NCBI RefSeq assembly: GCF_938030685.1
Contig: NZ_CALHHX010000124.1
Span: 1-15,334, forward strand
Source of the DNA: an uncultured Campylobacter sp.
Lineage (GTDB): Bacteria > Campylobacterota > Campylobacteria > Campylobacterales > Campylobacteraceae
DNA: 15,334 nt
Reading direction: 5' to 3'
Made by a program: the position numbers and the translations under genes. Each line of letters starts with the position of its first letter. Positions within the stretch are counted from its first letter, which is position 1. The notes below the pieces were generated by a model. That model did not search any database, had not been told where the DNA came from, and saw only the letters and a list, made by a program, of their open reading frames with translations. Positions 13,417 to 15,334 of the stretch are shown in pieces.

Positions 13417-15229
13417 CGTAATCATCGGCACCGCAGGCCATATCGATCACGGAAAGACTGCGTTAATCAAGGCGCTAAACGGCTTTGAAGGGGACCGGAT
13501 GCCGAGCGAAAAGCAGCGCGGCATCACGATCGATCTTAGCTTTTCGCATCTGCGCTCGGGGGATACCAACGTCGCTTTCATCGACGTTCCGGGGCATGAA
13601 AATCTAGTAAAGACGATGATTAGCGGCGCGTATGCCTTCGACGCTGCGATGCTGGTAGTCGCTGCGGACGACGGGCTGATGCCGCAAAGCCGCGAGCATA
13701 TTCAAATTTTATCGCTGCTCGGGGTAAAAAGCGTGATTTTGTGTATCAGCAAGTGCGATCTTGCTGACGACGCGCGCAAGGCGGAGGTCGCGGCGCAGTG
13801 CAAGGAATACATCAGTAAATTTAAGGATTTGCAAATTTTAAACACCTTTTTTATCAGCATCAAGGATCCCGCAAGCATCGCCGAGCTGAAAAATTATCTC
13901 TTTAATATCAAGCCCGCGCAGCGCCAAGGAGGCGGCGTGGTGCACTACTACATCGACCGCGTCTTTTCGCTAAAAGGACTCGGCACCATCGTAACGGGCA
14001 GCCTCATTAACGGCGCGATTTCAAAGGGCGAGAAGCTTTATAATTGCGATCTGGGTAAAATTTTTAACGTCAAAAGCGTGCAGATCCACGACGAGGACAC
14101 GCCGCTAGCGCAGGCTCCAAACCGCGTCGCGCTGAGCTTGGACGCCAAAACGAGCGAGCTGCAAAAGGGGCAAATCCTAAGCAAAAAGGGGTTTTTCCGC
14201 GGCTTTAACGAAGCCGACTGCACCTTTAGCGGCGAAATTTCGCATAATCAAGACATGCTATTTTGCGTCGGAAGTAAGCAAAGCGCGGCAAAAGCGCTCA
14301 TTTTAAAGGAACTTCCAAGCGGCGAGAAGCTCGTAAGCTTTAAATTTGACAAAACGATGTTTTTGAAATTCAATGAGCCCTTCGTATGCTTGGCAAACTC
14401 GCGCGTAATCGGCGGCGGGCGCGTGCTAAACGCCGTGGTCGAGCCGCTAAAAAAGCAGAGCAAAGCCGTGCTTCTAACCGCGCTTTTGAAGCGAAATTTC
14501 ACCGAGGCGTTTAAAATTCTAAGCGGCTTTCACAAGCATGGATTCGGGCTATTTTCGGCGTATCAGCGCTTCGGGATGGAGTACGACGAAGCGGTAAAGA
14601 TCGCGCGCGGCTTAGAAGGGACGTATTTTGACGAGGCAAATTTATGCGTTTACGATCTAAGTGCGATCGAGGACGTAAAAAATCTCATAAAATTTATCGT
14701 CTCAAAAAACGACTACGCGATCTTTTCGCCCGCCTCGATCGCTCTAAAGCTCTCGTGGGCTAGCGAAGAGCTCGCCGCGCGCGCGCTTAGCGAGCTTGAG
14801 CGAGGCAGCATCGTCTCCAAAAAGGGCGGAGTTTACGTAAAATCGGGGGTAGATTTTGACGCACTCAAACAGAGCCTGGAGAGTAAAATTTTTGATCTCA
14901 TTAAAAAAGGCGGCATAGCGCCTCTCGCGCCCTATAACGTATATGACGAGCTGGAGATCGACCGCAGTAGCGGCGATGACGCGCTAAAGAAGCTAACCTA
15001 CGCCAAAAAAGTCGTCCGTCTCGCGCACAATCTCTTCGTCGAGACTGAAAATTTAGCCCTGGCGATCAAGCGCCTCTACGCGATCATCGAAAAAGAGGGC
15101 TTCGTAAACGTCACGAACGCCAAAGAGGAGCTGGGGCTTAGCAGGAAATTCGTAATCTGCTACCTCGAGTACCTAGATAAAATGGGAAATATCGTGACGA
15201 TCGACAATAAACGCTATTTGAAAAAGTAA
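13409..15229 (+). CDS. selB: Selenocysteine-specific elongation factor
   Basis: SelB binds Sec-tRNA(Sec), GTP and the SECIS hairpin and brings the tRNA to the ribosome at the recoded UGA. The GTPase domain is complete: GHIDHGKT (10-17), RGITID in switch I (37-42), DVPGHE (59-64) and SKCD (114-117, the NKxD element with Ser in place of Asn). EF-Tu-like beta-barrel domains follow, with the SelB signature GLGTIVTGS. The last 200 or so residues are the winged-helix domains that bind SECIS RNA. The length, 606, matches E. coli SelB at 614, and there is no insertion like the one in SelA. The ATG lies within the selA end, so the two are translationally coupled. The likely client is fdhA on the opposite strand. 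Confidence 0.96.
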   Translation: MNSVIIGTAGHIDHGKTALIKALNGFEGDRMPSEKQRGITIDLSFSHLRSGDTNVAFIDVPGHENLVKTMISGAYAFDAAMLVVAADDGLMPQSREHIQILSLLGVKSVILCISKCDLADDARKAEVAAQCKEYISKFKDLQILNTFFISIKDPASIAELKNYLFNIKPAQRQGGGVVHYYIDRVFSLKGLGTIVTGSLINGAISKGEKLYNCDLGKIFNVKSVQIHDEDTPLAQAPNRVALSLDAKTSELQKGQILSKKGFFRGFNEADCTFSGEISHNQDMLFCVGSKQSAAKALILKELPSGEKLVSFKFDKTMFLKFNEPFVCLANSRVIGGGRVLNAVVEPLKKQSKAVLLTALLKRNFTEAFKILSGFHKHGFGLFSAYQRFGMEYDEAVKIARGLEGTYFDEANLCVYDLSAIEDVKNLIKFIVSKNDYAIFSPASIALKLSWASEELAARALSELERGSIVSKKGGVYVKSGVDFDALKQSLESKIFDLIKKGGIAPLAPYNVYDELEIDRSSGDDALKKLTYAKKVVRLAHNLFVETENLALAIKRLYAIIEKEGFVNVTNAKEELGLSRKFVICYLEYLDKMGNIVTIDNKRYLKK

Positions 15230-15247
15230 AAATTTAAAATTTTGCAC

Positions 15248-15253
15248 TACAAT
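15248..15253 (+). promoter_or_regulatory. Putative -10 for the gene at 15281
   Basis: TACAAT lies 27 bases before the ATG at 15281, within TTTTGCACTACAATGCG, a common form of Campylobacter promoter. It is only 18 bases past the selB stop, and no terminator hairpin is seen between the two genes. Confidence 0.55.
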
Positions 15254-15280
15254 GCGCAGAATTTTTTGCAAAGGAAAAAA

Positions 15281-15334
15281 ATGAAAAAAGCTATTTTAAC
15301 TTCAGTTGCGCTCGCAGCGAGCCTAAACGCGGCT
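15281..15334 (+). CDS. Start of an exported protein gene (cut by window edge)
   Basis: Eighteen codons are visible: MKKAILTSVALAASLNAA, the basic N-terminus and hydrophobic core of a Sec signal peptide. AAGGAAAAAA precedes the ATG. In C. jejuni the gene after selB (Cj1380) encodes a periplasmic DsbC-like thiol-disulfide protein, so that is the leading guess, resting on position only. Nothing of the mature protein is in view. Confidence 0.65.
   Translation, partial: MKKAILTSVALAASLNAA

Overview
The window comes from a Campylobacter-type epsilonproteobacterium, most likely one of the higher-GC oral species (the gracilis, rectus, showae and curvus group; the species cannot be fixed from the sequence). 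The evidence is the gene set: a polyferredoxin beside selA-selB, a TorD-type chaperone, a small TAT protein before fdhA, and a carboxynorspermidine-type dehydrogenase. The many A3-4T3-4 words, which in coding sequence read as Lys-Phe, Asn-Phe or Lys-Ile/Leu, also fit.

Layout from left to right. Bases 1-1175 (-) hold a nearly complete saccharopine/carboxynorspermidine dehydrogenase that runs off the left edge. Bases 1176-2201 are largely non-coding, apart from a 57-residue YgaP/DUF2892-type membrane protein at 1526-1699 (-). Bases 2202-4909 (-) are a four-gene unit: lipoprotein, membrane protein with a low-complexity tail, LysE/ArgO-type exporter, and an unrecognised 162-residue protein. Bases 5151-8847 (-) are the formate dehydrogenase operon: small TAT protein, fdhA, fdhB. 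fdhA is one 973-residue selenoprotein gene with an in-frame UGA at codon 180, followed by a SECIS-like hairpin. Bases 9100-11651 (-) encode a TorD-like chaperone and a 560-residue polyferredoxin. After a 166-base divergent spacer, selA and selB (11818-15229, +) overlap by 8 bases. The first 18 codons of an exported protein end the window.

The right two thirds therefore work as one module. SelA makes Sec-tRNA and SelB delivers it to the UGA of fdhA. The TorD-like protein probably matures FdhA before Tat export, and FdhB carries electrons from FdhA. The polyferredoxin probably supports the same redox biology, but its role is unproven. selC, selD, fdhC and fdhD are not in the window, and a good terminator closes the operon right after fdhB, so a cytochrome b subunit would have to be encoded elsewhere.

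The least ordinary signal is a set of low-complexity expansions in three unrelated proteins: about 80 residues inside SelA, about 65 inside the TorD-like chaperone (with an 18-residue/54-base period), and about 155 at the C-terminus of the membrane protein. They share short DNA words such as AAATTCTGCGC, which suggests one genome-wide process generates them. I saw no CRISPR array, insertion sequence, rRNA or tRNA, and no clearly new multi-gene system.
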